Origin: Amycolatopsis sp. NBC_00345
GTDB taxonomy: Bacteria; Actinomycetota; Actinomycetes; Mycobacteriales; Pseudonocardiaceae
Direction of reading: 5' to 3'
Assembly (NCBI RefSeq): GCF_036116635.1
Contig: NZ_CP107995.1
Location: 7,936,001-8,000,000, forward strand
DNA length: 64,000 nucleotides
Made by a program: the position numbers and the translations under genes. Shown one piece after another: positions 15,462 to 25,739 of this stretch. Positions within the stretch are counted from its first letter, which is position 1; each line of letters starts with the position of its first letter. The notes beneath the pieces were generated by a model. The model worked only from the letters and a program-made list of their open reading frames with translations. It had not been told where the DNA came from and searched no databases.

Positions 15462-16208
15462 GTGCTGCGCAAGCCCGTGGAGCTGAGCCTGCAGACCTAC
15501 GAGGTGCTGCTCGAACGCCAGAACCTCGGCGACATCCACCCGACGCTCGTTCGCGGCGCGTTGTGGTACTCGCCGGACGAGCGGCGCCAGCTCGCGGCCG
15601 ACACGGACGCCGAGCTGGCCCAGCGCGGGCTGCTGCGGGGCGGGCGTCTCGACGGCGACTTCGTCGAAACGCTCCATGTCCTGCAGCGGCCCGGCGTCGA
15701 GTACTACTCGTGGGTCAAGTCGGACAAGGGGGAGCGGACCGTTCGGGTCGCGGCGAGCGGGCGGGACGCGGTGTCGGTGGTCGCGGTGAACCAGACGCTG
15801 TACCTCGCGCCGTGCACGCCGGACGCGTTGGCGCGCGAGTTCACCGCGATGCTGCCGGAAGCGCCCGCCGCGCGCATCGCGTCGCTGAACTGCTCCGACA
15901 CCGACCTGAACCTGATCAAGAGCGGCGACATCCCCAGCACGAGCAACCCGAGCATCCGCGACGCCAAAAAGGTGCTGCAGTGGCTGAAAGCCCCGCACAC
16001 CTACTTCGGACGGCTGTACGTCGCCGTGCGCGACAGCCGCGGCAAGCGCCTGCGCAACGAGAACCCGCCCGGCTGGGTCGACACCGAGCAGGGGCGCATC
16101 CTGTTCGGCGTCGACAAGTCCGGCTGGGTCAGCCTGGCCGGCGCCGGGCCGCAGGACATCGCGAAGAAGATCCAGCAGCTGGAAGGCGAGCTGCGCGGCG
16201 GACGCTGA
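15462..16208 (+). CDS. EspG-family ESX secretion chaperone
   Basis: 248 residues matching the EspG family, cytosolic chaperones that bind the tip of PE-PPE heterodimers before type VII secretion. Features: the N-terminal strand-rich segment (VELSLQTYEVLLERQNLGDIHP), the LRGGRLDGDFVETLHVLQRPG region and the conserved AGWVDT-like RILFGVDKSGWVSLAGAG near the end. GTG 15462 follows AGGGGGAGGGG at 15444-15454. It is the last gene of the cluster, 26 bases after the PPE-like gene and just before a shared terminator. Confidence 0.85.
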   Translation: MLRKPVELSLQTYEVLLERQNLGDIHPTLVRGALWYSPDERRQLAADTDAELAQRGLLRGGRLDGDFVETLHVLQRPGVEYYSWVKSDKGERTVRVAASGRDAVSVVAVNQTLYLAPCTPDALAREFTAMLPEAPAARIASLNCSDTDLNLIKSGDIPSTSNPSIRDAKKVLQWLKAPHTYFGRLYVAVRDSRGKRLRNENPPGWVDTEQGRILFGVDKSGWVSLAGAGPQDIAKKIQQLEGELRGGR

Positions 16209-16225
16209 CACAAGACACGTAAAAA

Positions 16226-16264
16226 CCGGTGTGGCCGCCCCCGAACAGGAGGCGGCCACACCGG
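16226..16264. terminator. Bidirectional terminator between EspG and the amino-acid transporter
   Basis: CCGGTGTGGCCGCC (16226-16239) pairs perfectly with 16251-16264 around an 11-base loop. A5 on the left (U tract on the minus strand) and GAAAAA on the right flank the stem, which lies between convergent genes. Confidence 0.85.
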
Positions 16265-16275
16265 CGAAAAAGCCC

Positions 16276-17052
16276 TCAGGCGTTCGGGTTCAGGACCCGG
16301 GCCAGGAATTCCTTCGTGCGTTCGTGCTGGGGGTTGCCGATCACCTGGGCCGGCGGGCCCTCCTCGACCACGACGCCGCCGTCCATGAAGAGGACCTTGT
16401 CGGCGACTTCGCGGGCGAACTGCATTTCGTGGGTGACCACGACCATCGTCATGCCGTCCTTCGCCAGTTGGCGCATGACGCCCAGTACGTCGCCGACCAG
16501 CTCCGGGTCGAGGGCTGACGTGGGCTCGTCAAAGAGCATCAGTTTGGGCTGCATCGCCAAGGCACGAGCGATGGCTACGCGCTGCTGCTGACCGCCCGAC
16601 AGCTGCGCCGGGTAGTTCGACGCCTTGTCCGCCAGGCCGACGCGCTCCAGCAGCTCCAGCGCCCGCTCCCGGACCTGCGCCTTCGGCTCGCGGCGGACCT
16701 GGATCGGCGCCTCCATGACGTTCTCCACCGCCGTCATGTGGGGGAAGAGGTTGAAGCGCTGGAACACCATGCCGATGTCCTTGCGCTGGAACGCGACCTC
16801 CTTCTCCCGCAGCTCGTGCAGCTTGTCGCCGCGCTGGCGGTAGCCCACCAGGACACCGTCGACGTACAGCCGGCCGGCGTCGATCTTCTCCAGGTGGTTG
16901 ATGCAGCGCAGCAGCGTGGACTTGCCCGAGCCGGACGGGCCGATCAGGCAGAGCACCTCGCGATCGTGCACCTCAAGGTCGATGCCCTTGAGCACCTGGA
17001 GGCTGCCGAAGCTCTTGCAGATCTTCTGTGCGGAAACGACCGGAGTGGTCAT
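16276..17052 (-). CDS. Polar amino-acid ABC transporter, ATP-binding subunit
   Basis: 258-residue cytoplasmic ATPase of the GlnQ/HisP class. Visible are Walker A GPSGSGKST (about 37-45), the Q-loop in GMVFQRFNLFPH, signature LSGGQQQR, Walker B LMLFDEPTSALDP and the switch His in VVVTHEMQF. ATG 17052 overlaps the permease stop by four bases (ATGA), which shows the true start inside a longer open frame. Third gene of a minus-strand operon (binding protein, permease, ATPase). The substrate is probably a polar or charged amino acid and cannot be narrowed from this subunit. Confidence 0.94.
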   Translation of the reverse strand: MTTPVVSAQKICKSFGSLQVLKGIDLEVHDREVLCLIGPSGSGKSTLLRCINHLEKIDAGRLYVDGVLVGYRQRGDKLHELREKEVAFQRKDIGMVFQRFNLFPHMTAVENVMEAPIQVRREPKAQVRERALELLERVGLADKASNYPAQLSGGQQQRVAIARALAMQPKLMLFDEPTSALDPELVGDVLGVMRQLAKDGMTMVVVTHEMQFAREVADKVLFMDGGVVVEEGPPAQVIGNPQHERTKEFLARVLNPNA

Positions 17053-17984
17053 GTGACGTTGCCTCCACCCCTGCTGAACAGCCGGTTGCGCCAGGCCCCG
17101 CGAACGACAACCGCACGCGAACTGCCGCGCGCGAACCGCTTTTCGATCTGTACCTGGATGATCGTCAGGATCGACGTCATGAACAGGTACCAGATCACGG
17201 CCGTCAGCAGCAGGGGGATGGTCTTGAAGTTCTGTGCGTAAATGGTCTGGACCGCGACCATCAGCTCGAAGTACCCGATGGACACCACCAGCGACGTGGT
17301 CTTCAGCATCGCGATCGTCTCGTTGCCGGTCGGCGGGACGATCACGCGCATGGCCTGCGGCAGGATGATCCGGCGCAACGTCGTGGTGCGCTTCATGCCC
17401 AGCGCGGACGCCGCCTCCAGCTGGCCGCCGTCGATCGACTGGATGCCGCCGCGCACGATCTCGGCCATGTACGCCGCTTCGTTGAGCCCGAGGCCCAGCA
17501 ACGAGGCCGTGAACTGGTTGATCAGCGTGTTCGTGTCCCACGAGACGAACTCCGGGCCGAACGGGATGCCGAGGCCGAGCCGCGGGTACGCGAACGCCAG
17601 GAAGTTCCAGAACACCAGCTGGGTGAGCAGCGGAGTGCCGCGGAACAGCCAGATATAGATGCCCGCCGCGCCCTTCATCAGCGGGTTCGGCGAAAGCCGC
17701 ATGACGGCCAGCAGCACCCCGCCGACCACGCCGATGACCATGGAGATCACCGTCAGGATCAGGGTGTTCTGCAGACCGCGCAGCACCCGGTCGTTGAACA
17801 GGTACTCCCAGACGACCGGCCAGCCGAGGTTGTCGTTCGTGATCAGGCTGCGGACGATGATGAACGCGAGGAAGAGGATGACCACCCCGGCCACCCAGCG
17901 CCCGTAGTGGCGCACCGGGACGGCCTTGATGGGTTCGGTGTCGACGGAGGCCTCGGGCGGAGGCGCGTCGAAAGAACTGGACAC
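17049..17984 (-). CDS. Polar amino-acid ABC transporter, permease subunit
   Basis: 311-residue HisM/GlnP-type membrane subunit. After a hydrophilic N-terminus (1-28) there are about five to six transmembrane helices. The coupling motif is GGIQSIDGGQLEAASALGMK (about 195-215), and the family segment IWLFRGTPLLTQL (about 128-140) is typical of amino-acid permeases. GTG 17984 is 28 bases downstream of the binding-protein stop. The single permease would act as a homodimer. Confidence 0.93.
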   Translation of the reverse strand: MSSSFDAPPPEASVDTEPIKAVPVRHYGRWVAGVVILFLAFIIVRSLITNDNLGWPVVWEYLFNDRVLRGLQNTLILTVISMVIGVVGGVLLAVMRLSPNPLMKGAAGIYIWLFRGTPLLTQLVFWNFLAFAYPRLGLGIPFGPEFVSWDTNTLINQFTASLLGLGLNEAAYMAEIVRGGIQSIDGGQLEAASALGMKRTTTLRRIILPQAMRVIVPPTGNETIAMLKTTSLVVSIGYFELMVAVQTIYAQNFKTIPLLLTAVIWYLFMTSILTIIQVQIEKRFARGSSRAVVVRGAWRNRLFSRGGGNVT

Positions 17985-18012
17985 GGAGAACTACGTCCTA
18001 TCTCCGGCGGCC

Positions 18013-18933
18013 TCAGGAGGCCGGGTTGATCTCGGACGTGGCGACCGCGCCGGCACTCGAAAGACCCCACTTCTCCAGGATCTTCTTGTACGTGCCGTCG
18101 GTGATCAGGGCCTGGACCGCGCCCTGGACCGCCTTGCCGTAGTCGCCGCTGCCCTTCTTCAGCACGATGCCGTAGGGCGCGGTGTCATACGGCGCGCCGA
18201 CGACCTCGAGCTGCCCGCCGGTCTGCTTGACCGCGTAGTCGACGACCGGGGAGTCGGCCAGCTCGCCCTGCACCCGCTTGGCGGTGAGCGCGAGGTTGAC
18301 GTCGGTCTGGGCCTGCAGCTGGGTGACCTCGATGGCCGGCTTGCCCCCGGCAGTGCAGGCGTCGGAGCGCTTCTGCAGGTCGTCGACCTGCGTGGTGCCC
18401 TTCTGGACGCCCATCTTCTTGCCGCAGAGGTCGTCGACGCTCAGCTTGTCGGGGTTGCCCTTGAGCACGGCCATCGAGGTGCCGGCCTTGTAGTAGCTGA
18501 TCATGTCGACGGTCTGGAGCCGTTCGGCGTTGATGCTGAACGAGGACATCGCCATCTCGTACTTCGCGGACTGGATACCCGGGATGATGCCGTCGAAGGC
18601 GGCGTTCTGGAACTCCATCTTGAGCCCGAGCTTCTGCCCGACCGCGGTGCCGAGGTCGACGTCGAAGCCGCTGACCTTGCCGCCCTCGTCCTGGAACTCG
18701 TTCGGCGGGTAGCTCTGGTCCTGGCCGACCAGGATCTTGCCGTCGGCCGCGACCGAAGCCGGGACCATCGCCGCGAGCTTGTCGTCCTTGGCCGCCGCCG
18801 GGACGTCCGCCGAGCCGCCAGGGGCCGCCGCGGAGGAATTGCCCCCGGCGTCACCCGCGCCGCTTCCGCCCGCGCCGCAGGCCATGGTCAGGCCGACCAG
18901 CGCAAAAGCAGGGAGAAGGGCGAGTGCCTTCAT
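18013..18933 (-). CDS. Amino-acid ABC transporter substrate-binding lipoprotein
   Basis: 306 residues. The signal sequence ends in lipobox LTMAC (Cys about 19), followed by a Gly/Ser/Ala linker and a class-3 periplasmic-binding fold (about 55-300). Family features: QSYPPNEFQDEGGKVSGFDVDLGTA, AAFDGIIPGIQSAKYEMAM and GVQKGTTQ. ATG 18933 begins the signal peptide; the longer frame upstream is not supported by a ribosome site. Lipid-anchored on the cell surface, it delivers an amino acid to the downstream permease and ATPase. The divergent neighbour is the ATP-grasp gene. Confidence 0.92.
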   Translation of the reverse strand: MKALALLPAFALVGLTMACGAGGSGAGDAGGNSSAAAPGGSADVPAAAKDDKLAAMVPASVAADGKILVGQDQSYPPNEFQDEGGKVSGFDVDLGTAVGQKLGLKMEFQNAAFDGIIPGIQSAKYEMAMSSFSINAERLQTVDMISYYKAGTSMAVLKGNPDKLSVDDLCGKKMGVQKGTTQVDDLQKRSDACTAGGKPAIEVTQLQAQTDVNLALTAKRVQGELADSPVVDYAVKQTGGQLEVVGAPYDTAPYGIVLKKGSGDYGKAVQGAVQALITDGTYKKILEKWGLSSAGAVATSEINPAS

Positions 18934-19108
18934 CTGGTGTCCTCGGGCCACTTCGTCACTCCTCGTAGTTCTCAACTGTCGAGAGCACGCATATTGCCAC
19001 TCGTAAGCGGGTATGCACAGCACCCGTACGTTACGGGGCCGTTTCGCACCGGACAGGTATGACAGTGAGTGTCGCGCCGGAGCCACACCGTGCGTCAGGA
19101 TGTCGACC

Positions 19109-20761
<1,653 letters not shown>

Positions 20762-20774
20762 GGGAGGTTCGCGA

Positions 20775-21722
20775 ATGCTGGCACGCAACGCGGAGTCGCT
20801 GTACTGGATCGGCCGGTACGTCGAACGCGCCGACGACACCTCCCGCATTCTCAACGTCTCGGTCCACCAGCTGCTGGAGGACGCGAGTGTCGACCCGGAC
20901 AACGCGAGCCGGCAGCTGCTGGCCGTCCTCGGCATCAAGACGGACGGGTCGGACTCGCTGGACGTCTGGAAGCTGACCGAGCTGGTGGCGTACGCGAAGG
21001 ACAACCCGGCGTCCATCGTCGGCTCCATCAACTCGGCCAGGGAGAACACCCGCGGCGCGCGCGAGGTCGTGTCCACCGAGCTGTGGGAGTGCCTCAACGC
21101 GACGTGGAACGCGGTCCCGGACCGCCAGCGGTACGCGCGGCGCGCCGGGCCGCACGCGTTCCTGTCCTTTGTGGAGGAACGCGCGGCGATGTTCGCCGGG
21201 CTCGCCGACTCCACCATGAGCCGCGACGACGGCTGGCTGTTCATGGTGCTCGGCCGCTCGGTGGAGCGCGCGGACATGGTGGTGCGGCTGCTGCTCTCAC
21301 GGGTCTCGGACCGCGCGTCGTCGCCGGGCTGGATGACGGTGCTCAGCTCGGCCGGCGCGCAGGACACCTACCTGCGCACCAACCGCGGCGCGCTCGACGC
21401 CGGCCGGGTGGTGCAGTTCCTGTTGCGGGACACGCTGTTCCCGCGGTCGGTCTTCCACGCGCTGCGCCAGGCGGAGGACTGCCTGCAGCAGCTCGACCCG
21501 GGGGTGAACGTGCGCGGCAACGAGAAGTCGGAGGCGCTGAGGCTGGTCGGCCGGGCGCGCAGCGAGCTGGAGTTCCTGCACCCGTCGGCGCTGCTGGACG
21601 ACCTGCCCCGCCGGCTCGGCGGGCTGCAGACGGCGATCAAGGACATCGGTGAGGCGGTTTCGGTGCAGTACTTCCACACGTCGCCGTGGGTGGCCTGGAG
21701 CGGGGCGGAGGTTTCGCTGTGA
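20775..21722 (+). CDS. Alpha-E domain protein (DUF403)
   Basis: 315-residue all-helical protein of the alpha-E/DUF403 family. The start MLARNAESLYWIGRYVERAD and the internal repeat LGRSVERADMVVRLL (about 155-170) are the family hallmarks; the two ERAD motifs suggest internal duplication. ATG 20775 follows GAGGGAGG at 20760-20767. It lies between the ATP-grasp and transglutaminase genes, overlapping the latter by four bases. The family is known almost only from this gene context and its catalytic role is unknown. Confidence 0.88.
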   Translation: MLARNAESLYWIGRYVERADDTSRILNVSVHQLLEDASVDPDNASRQLLAVLGIKTDGSDSLDVWKLTELVAYAKDNPASIVGSINSARENTRGAREVVSTELWECLNATWNAVPDRQRYARRAGPHAFLSFVEERAAMFAGLADSTMSRDDGWLFMVLGRSVERADMVVRLLLSRVSDRASSPGWMTVLSSAGAQDTYLRTNRGALDAGRVVQFLLRDTLFPRSVFHALRQAEDCLQQLDPGVNVRGNEKSEALRLVGRARSELEFLHPSALLDDLPRRLGGLQTAIKDIGEAVSVQYFHTSPWVAWSGAEVSL

Positions 21723-22561
21723 CCTGGCAGCTCCGGGTGACGCACCGGACCGGATACCGGTACGCGACGCCGGCCACGCAGTCGTACAACGAGGCGCGCC
21801 TGACCCCGAGGTCCGACCGTAGGCAGACAGCGCTGGCGACGCGTATCGAGACGACGCCCGCCACGCGTGCCTACCGGTACACGGACTACTGGGGCACCGT
21901 CGTGACGTCGTTCGACCTGCACGCGCCGCACACCGAGTTCACCGTGCTCGCGACGTCGGTGGTCGAGACCGCGGACGAGGCCGAGCCGCTGCGTTCGGCG
22001 TCGTGGAAGGAACTGCACGGCGAGACCGTCGTCGACCACCGCACCGAGTACCTGACGCCGACGGACTACACGCCCCGGGACCAGGAGCTGTCCAAGCAGG
22101 CCCGTGAGCTGCGCAAGGGCCTCGACCCGGCGGACGCGGTGCTGGCGGTGTGCGAGTGGGTGAACCAGCAGCTCAAGTACCAGCCGGGCACCACCGGCGT
22201 GCACAGCACGGCGACCGACGCGTGGCGGGCGCGCGAAGGCGTCTGCCAGGACTTCGCGCACGTCACGCTGGTGATGCTGCGCGCCATCGGCGTTCCGGCG
22301 CGGTACGTCTCGGGTTACCTGCACACGAAGCCGGAGGCCAAGCTCGGCGAAACCGTGGAGGGCGAGAGCCACGCCTGGGTCGACGTCTGGACCGGCGGCT
22401 GGTGGGCCTTCGACCCGACGAACGGGATCCCGGTGGGCCCGCGGCACGTGTGGGTCGCGACCGGGCGGGACTACGCGGATGTGGCGCCGTTGAAGGGGAT
22501 CTTCACCGGTGGCGGTCAGTCCACTTTGGACGTCTCGGTGCAGCTGACCCGGCTGGCGTGA
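21719..22561 (+). CDS. Transglutaminase-like cysteine protease
   Basis: 280 residues with an N-terminal beta domain (VTHRTGYRYATPATQSYNEARLTP, the family's typical opening) and a transglutaminase core. The catalytic triad is visible: Cys in EGVCQDFAHV (about 176), His in ESHAWVDVW (about 218) and Asp in FDPTNG (about 232). GTG 21719 overlaps the alpha-E stop (GTGA). No signal peptide is present, so it is cytoplasmic like its partners. By family it could hydrolyse or cross-link amide bonds; with the ATP-grasp ligase it may process the same substrate. Confidence 0.9.
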   Translation: MTWQLRVTHRTGYRYATPATQSYNEARLTPRSDRRQTALATRIETTPATRAYRYTDYWGTVVTSFDLHAPHTEFTVLATSVVETADEAEPLRSASWKELHGETVVDHRTEYLTPTDYTPRDQELSKQARELRKGLDPADAVLAVCEWVNQQLKYQPGTTGVHSTATDAWRAREGVCQDFAHVTLVMLRAIGVPARYVSGYLHTKPEAKLGETVEGESHAWVDVWTGGWWAFDPTNGIPVGPRHVWVATGRDYADVAPLKGIFTGGGQSTLDVSVQLTRLA

Positions 22562-22562
22562 C

Positions 22563-23546
22563 TCAGGCGGCGCGCACCCGCCCGCGCGAGGAGACGAGCA
22601 GCCAGATCAGGTAGGCGCCACCCAGCGCGGCCGCGACCACACCGACCGGGAGCAGGGACGAGGACAGGATCCGCTGGCCCAGGTAGTCGGCCGCGACGAC
22701 AAGGGCCGCGCCCATCGCGGCGGAGGCGGCCAGGTTCGGGCCCGGCCGGCGGGTCAGGCGGCGCGCGAGCTGGGGCGCGGCGAGCGCGACGAACGGGATC
22801 GGCCCGGTCGCGGCCGTCGCGGCGGCGGCCAGCGCCACGGCGAGCAGCAGCAGCGTCCCGCGCACCCGGGGCACCGCGACGCCGACGGCAGTGGCCGCGT
22901 CGTCGCCCATCTCCAGCATGCGCAGGGCGGGCGCGTGCGCGAAGACGAACGGCGCCAGCACGACCACGACCAGCACCAACGGCACGAAGTACGTCCAGTC
23001 CCGGCCCGCGAGGTCGCCCGTCAGCCAGCCGACGGCCTGCGCCGCGGCCTCGAGTTTGGCCCGCACCAGCAGGTAGCCGTTCACCCCGGCCAGCACGGCG
23101 CTCACCGCGATGCCGATCAGCACCAGCCGGGAACTGAGCAGGCCGTGCGGCGCGCACAACGCCGTGATCACCAGCGCCGTGAGCAGTCCGCCGGCGATCG
23201 CGCCGGCGGCGACCAGCCCCGGGCCCGCGCCGACGAGCAGGATCATGACGATGCCGCCCGTCGCGGAGCCCGTGGTGAAGCCGATGATGTCCGGGCTGCC
23301 CAGCGGATTGCGCGTGACCGTCTGGAACACCGCGCCGGCCAGCGCCAGCGCGACGCCGACGAGTACCGCCACCAGCGCCCGCGGCAGCCGGCCGGTGACC
23401 ACGAGGTACTGCGCCTTCGTGCCCTGGCCCGCGAGCGTCCGGAGCACCTCGGCGGGCGTCAGCTCGTAGTCGCCGGTGCCCACCGACAGCACGACCAGCA
23501 CCAGCGTCACCAGCGCCAGCAGCGAAACGACCAGCCACGTCCTCAT
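22563..23546 (-). CDS. Iron-siderophore ABC transporter permease (FecCD family, second subunit)
   Basis: 327-residue polytopic permease of the FecCD/BtuC family with about ten helices. Family motifs: GRLPRALVAVLVGVALALAG, FQTVTRNPLGSPDIIGF and TGPIPFVALAAPQLAR. ATG 23546 overlaps the stop of the upstream permease (ATGA), so the shorter start is correct. It pairs with the 23543-24568 gene to form the heterodimeric channel. No ATPase gene follows; the next gene on the right is convergent and unrelated, so the ATP-binding subunit must be supplied from elsewhere. Confidence 0.92.
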   Translation of the reverse strand: MRTWLVVSLLALVTLVLVVLSVGTGDYELTPAEVLRTLAGQGTKAQYLVVTGRLPRALVAVLVGVALALAGAVFQTVTRNPLGSPDIIGFTTGSATGGIVMILLVGAGPGLVAAGAIAGGLLTALVITALCAPHGLLSSRLVLIGIAVSAVLAGVNGYLLVRAKLEAAAQAVGWLTGDLAGRDWTYFVPLVLVVVVLAPFVFAHAPALRMLEMGDDAATAVGVAVPRVRGTLLLLAVALAAAATAATGPIPFVALAAPQLARRLTRRPGPNLAASAAMGAALVVAADYLGQRILSSSLLPVGVVAAALGGAYLIWLLVSSRGRVRAA

Positions 23547-24568
23547 CGCCGCACCGCCTTCAGCCGGCGCGCCACGACGACAAACGCCAGCCCGCCGACG
23601 ACGTCCGTCATCACGCCGACCTGGATCTCGCCGGGGCTGCCGAGCAGCCGGCCGAGCACGTCGCAGCCGAGCAGCAGCACCGGCCCGAGCAGCGCGGACA
23701 GCGGCAGCACCCACCGCTCGTCCGGCCCGACCAGCGCGCGCACGACGTGCGGGATCATCAGCCCGACAAACGCGATCGGCCCGCACGCCGCCGTCGCCAC
23801 GGCCGAAAGCAGGCCGACCGCGACCATGCCGGTGACCCGCACCAGCGCCGGGTTCGCGCCGAGGCCGCGGGCGGTGTCCTCGCCGAGCGCCACGGTGTTC
23901 AGCGGGCGCGCGAGGATCGCGGCCAGCACCAGCCCGGTCAGGAAAAACGGCAGCAGCCCGGCCAGCCCGCCGAGGTCGCGGTTCACCAGCGAGCCGACCA
24001 GCCACGCGCGCATCCGGTCCAGGTTGTGCGTGTTGATCACCTGCATACCCTGGTTGACGCCGACGAACACGGCCTGCACCGCGACCCCCGCGAGCACCAG
24101 CCGCAACGGGCTGGTGGCGCCGCCGATCAGCGCGACCAGCACCGTGCCGGCCAGCGCGCCCCCGAACGCGAACCAGACCAGCTGCCCGGCGGAGTCCACG
24201 GAGAACACCGCGGTGCCGACGACGATCGCCACCGCCGCGCCGTGGTTGATGCCCAGCAGCCCCGGGTCGGCGACCGGGTTGCGCGCGATCGCCTGCAGCA
24301 GCGCGCCCGCCAGCCCGAGTGCGACGCCGACGGCGACGCCGAGCAGCGTGCGCGGCAGGCGGTCGTCGCGGATCACCACGTCGTCGAACGTGCCGCTGTA
24401 GGCGAAGAGGCCGTGGAGCACGCCGCCGAGCGAAATCCGGTTGGAGCCGAAGCCGATGGACAGCAGGACAACGGCGGCCAAGGCGAGCACCGCGACCGTG
24501 AGCACCAGCGTCCGCACGCCGGCCGGGCGCGGTGTGACGCGCTCCGCGATCTGGACCATGGTGCTCAC
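23543..24568 (-). CDS. Iron-siderophore ABC transporter permease (FecCD family, first subunit)
   Basis: 341-residue FecCD-type permease. Motifs: RLPRTLLGVAVGVALGLAG, LQAIARNPVADPGLLGI, AACGPIAFVGLMIPHVVRALVG (coupling region). The start is either GTG 24568 or ATG 24559; the leader is only about 10 bases from the iron box at 24571-24589, so the transcript start must lie within or next to the box. It is the first gene of a two-permease operon divergent from the binding-protein gene. Confidence 0.92.
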   Translation of the reverse strand: MSTMVQIAERVTPRPAGVRTLVLTVAVLALAAVVLLSIGFGSNRISLGGVLHGLFAYSGTFDDVVIRDDRLPRTLLGVAVGVALGLAGALLQAIARNPVADPGLLGINHGAAVAIVVGTAVFSVDSAGQLVWFAFGGALAGTVLVALIGGATSPLRLVLAGVAVQAVFVGVNQGMQVINTHNLDRMRAWLVGSLVNRDLGGLAGLLPFFLTGLVLAAILARPLNTVALGEDTARGLGANPALVRVTGMVAVGLLSAVATAACGPIAFVGLMIPHVVRALVGPDERWVLPLSALLGPVLLLGCDVLGRLLGSPGEIQVGVMTDVVGGLAFVVVARRLKAVRR

Positions 24569-24570
24569 AT

Positions 24571-24589
24571 TAAGGCAAGGCTAGCCTTA
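24571..24589. promoter_or_regulatory. DtxR/IdeR-type iron box
   Basis: TAAGGCAAGGCTAGCCTTA matches the actinobacterial DtxR/IdeR consensus (TTAGGTTAGGCTAACCTAA) at 14 of 19 positions and is itself a near-palindrome. It sits between divergent siderophore permease and binding-protein genes, which indicates iron-dependent repression of both. Confidence 0.8.
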
Positions 24590-24621
24590 CGCGGAATCGG
24601 ACCTATCACCCCGGAGTTCTG

Positions 24622-25635
24622 ATGCACCTCTCGCAGTCGCGGCTGTCCCGCCGTGGATTCCTCGCCGGCACGGCCGCCGCGGGCGCGCTGGCCGCCCTGT
24701 CCGCGTGCGGCTACCAGGACGACAGCGCCGGCGCCGGAACCGGCGCGGACTGGGCGTTCACCGACGACCGCGGCCGCAAGCTGAGCGGCGAGCGCCCGAC
24801 GCGGATCGTCGCTCAGGTGACGGCCGCGGCCGCGCTGTGGGACTTCGGCGTGAAGTCCGTGGGCGTCTTCGGCCCGTCGAAGCTCGCCGACGGCAAGCCG
24901 GACCCGCAGGCGGGCGGCGTGGACCTGAACTCCGTGACGTCGCTGGGGAACGTCTGGAACGAGTTCAACTTCGACAAGTACGTCGCGCTGAACCCCCAGC
25001 TGCTGATCAGCGTGATCTACCTGAAGCAGCAGATGTGGTACGTGCCGGACACGTTGGCGGACAAGGTGGACAAGGCCGCGCCGAGCGTCGGGATCGGGCT
25101 GCAGCACATCTCGATGCCCGAGGGGATCGCGAAGTTCGAGGCGCTGGCGAAGGCGCTGGGCGCAGACGTCGCCACGCCTTCGCTACAGCAGGCGAAGGCC
25201 GCGTACGAGGCTGCGGACGCGAAGCTGGGCGAAGCGATCAAGAAGGCTTCCGGCCTGAAGGTGGTGCTGCTGTCCGCGCAGAAGGACACCGTGTACGTCG
25301 CCAACCCGCCGGCCTTCGCGACCTCGAAGCACTACCAGGACAAGGGGATGAGCTTCGTCCTGCCGGAGAAGGTGGACGAGACCCAGGGCGGCTACTACGA
25401 GCAGGTCAGCTGGGAGAACATCAACAAGTACTCCGCCGACGTCATCCTCTACGACGACCGCGGCGGCTCCCTGTCGCTGGGCCCGGACGGCCTCGGCTCG
25501 GTCCCGACGTGGCAGCAGCTCCCGGCCGTGAAGCAGGGGAAGCTGGTGCCGTGGAACAACGAGACGCCGTTCTCGTACCAGCGGTTCACGCCGCAGCTCA
25601 CGCAGCTGGCCGACGCGCTGAACCGCTTCGCCTGA
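24622..25635 (+). CDS. Iron-siderophore ABC transporter substrate-binding lipoprotein
   Basis: 337 residues. The N-terminus combines a twin-arginine motif (SRRGFLAG) with a lipobox (LSAC, Cys about 29), so the protein is probably Tat-exported and lipid-anchored. The class-II (FecB/FepB) binding fold follows, with PTRIVAQVTAAAALWDFGV early, the long backbone helix in the middle and WENINKYSADVILYDDRG near the C-terminus. ATG 24622 follows GGAG at 24613-24616. It diverges from the FecCD permeases across an iron box. The ligand is likely a ferric siderophore, but which one is not visible; no siderophore synthase is nearby. Confidence 0.9.
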   Translation: MHLSQSRLSRRGFLAGTAAAGALAALSACGYQDDSAGAGTGADWAFTDDRGRKLSGERPTRIVAQVTAAAALWDFGVKSVGVFGPSKLADGKPDPQAGGVDLNSVTSLGNVWNEFNFDKYVALNPQLLISVIYLKQQMWYVPDTLADKVDKAAPSVGIGLQHISMPEGIAKFEALAKALGADVATPSLQQAKAAYEAADAKLGEAIKKASGLKVVLLSAQKDTVYVANPPAFATSKHYQDKGMSFVLPEKVDETQGGYYEQVSWENINKYSADVILYDDRGGSLSLGPDGLGSVPTWQQLPAVKQGKLVPWNNETPFSYQRFTPQLTQLADALNRFA

Positions 25636-25639
25636 ACCG

Positions 25640-25718
25640 CCCCAATGTGGCGTTCGGTGCGTCCAACGCACCGAACGCCACATTGGGTGCGCTCAACGCA
25701 ACCAACGCCACATTGGGG
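25640..25718. repeat. 79-bp palindromic repeat element, copy 1 (intergenic)
   Basis: Terminal inverted repeats CCCCAATGTGGC (25640-25651) and GCCACATTGGGG (25707-25718) bound the element. Bases 25641-25662 pair perfectly with 25666-25687 (22 bp, loop CCA). The right half is a 30-bp tandem unit. Over 88 bases, including the shared CGCAAGCCG after the right end, it differs from the copy at 30107 at about nine positions. It lies five bases after the binding-protein stop and 21 bases before the convergent peptidase stop, so it could serve as a bidirectional terminator. Confidence 0.85.
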
Positions 25719-25739
25719 CGCAAGCCGGGAGCGAGAGGT

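Noticed and set aside
14684..15472. Pro/Arg-rich open frames opposite the PPE-like gene
   Set aside because: They are antisense readings of the Gly-rich tail.
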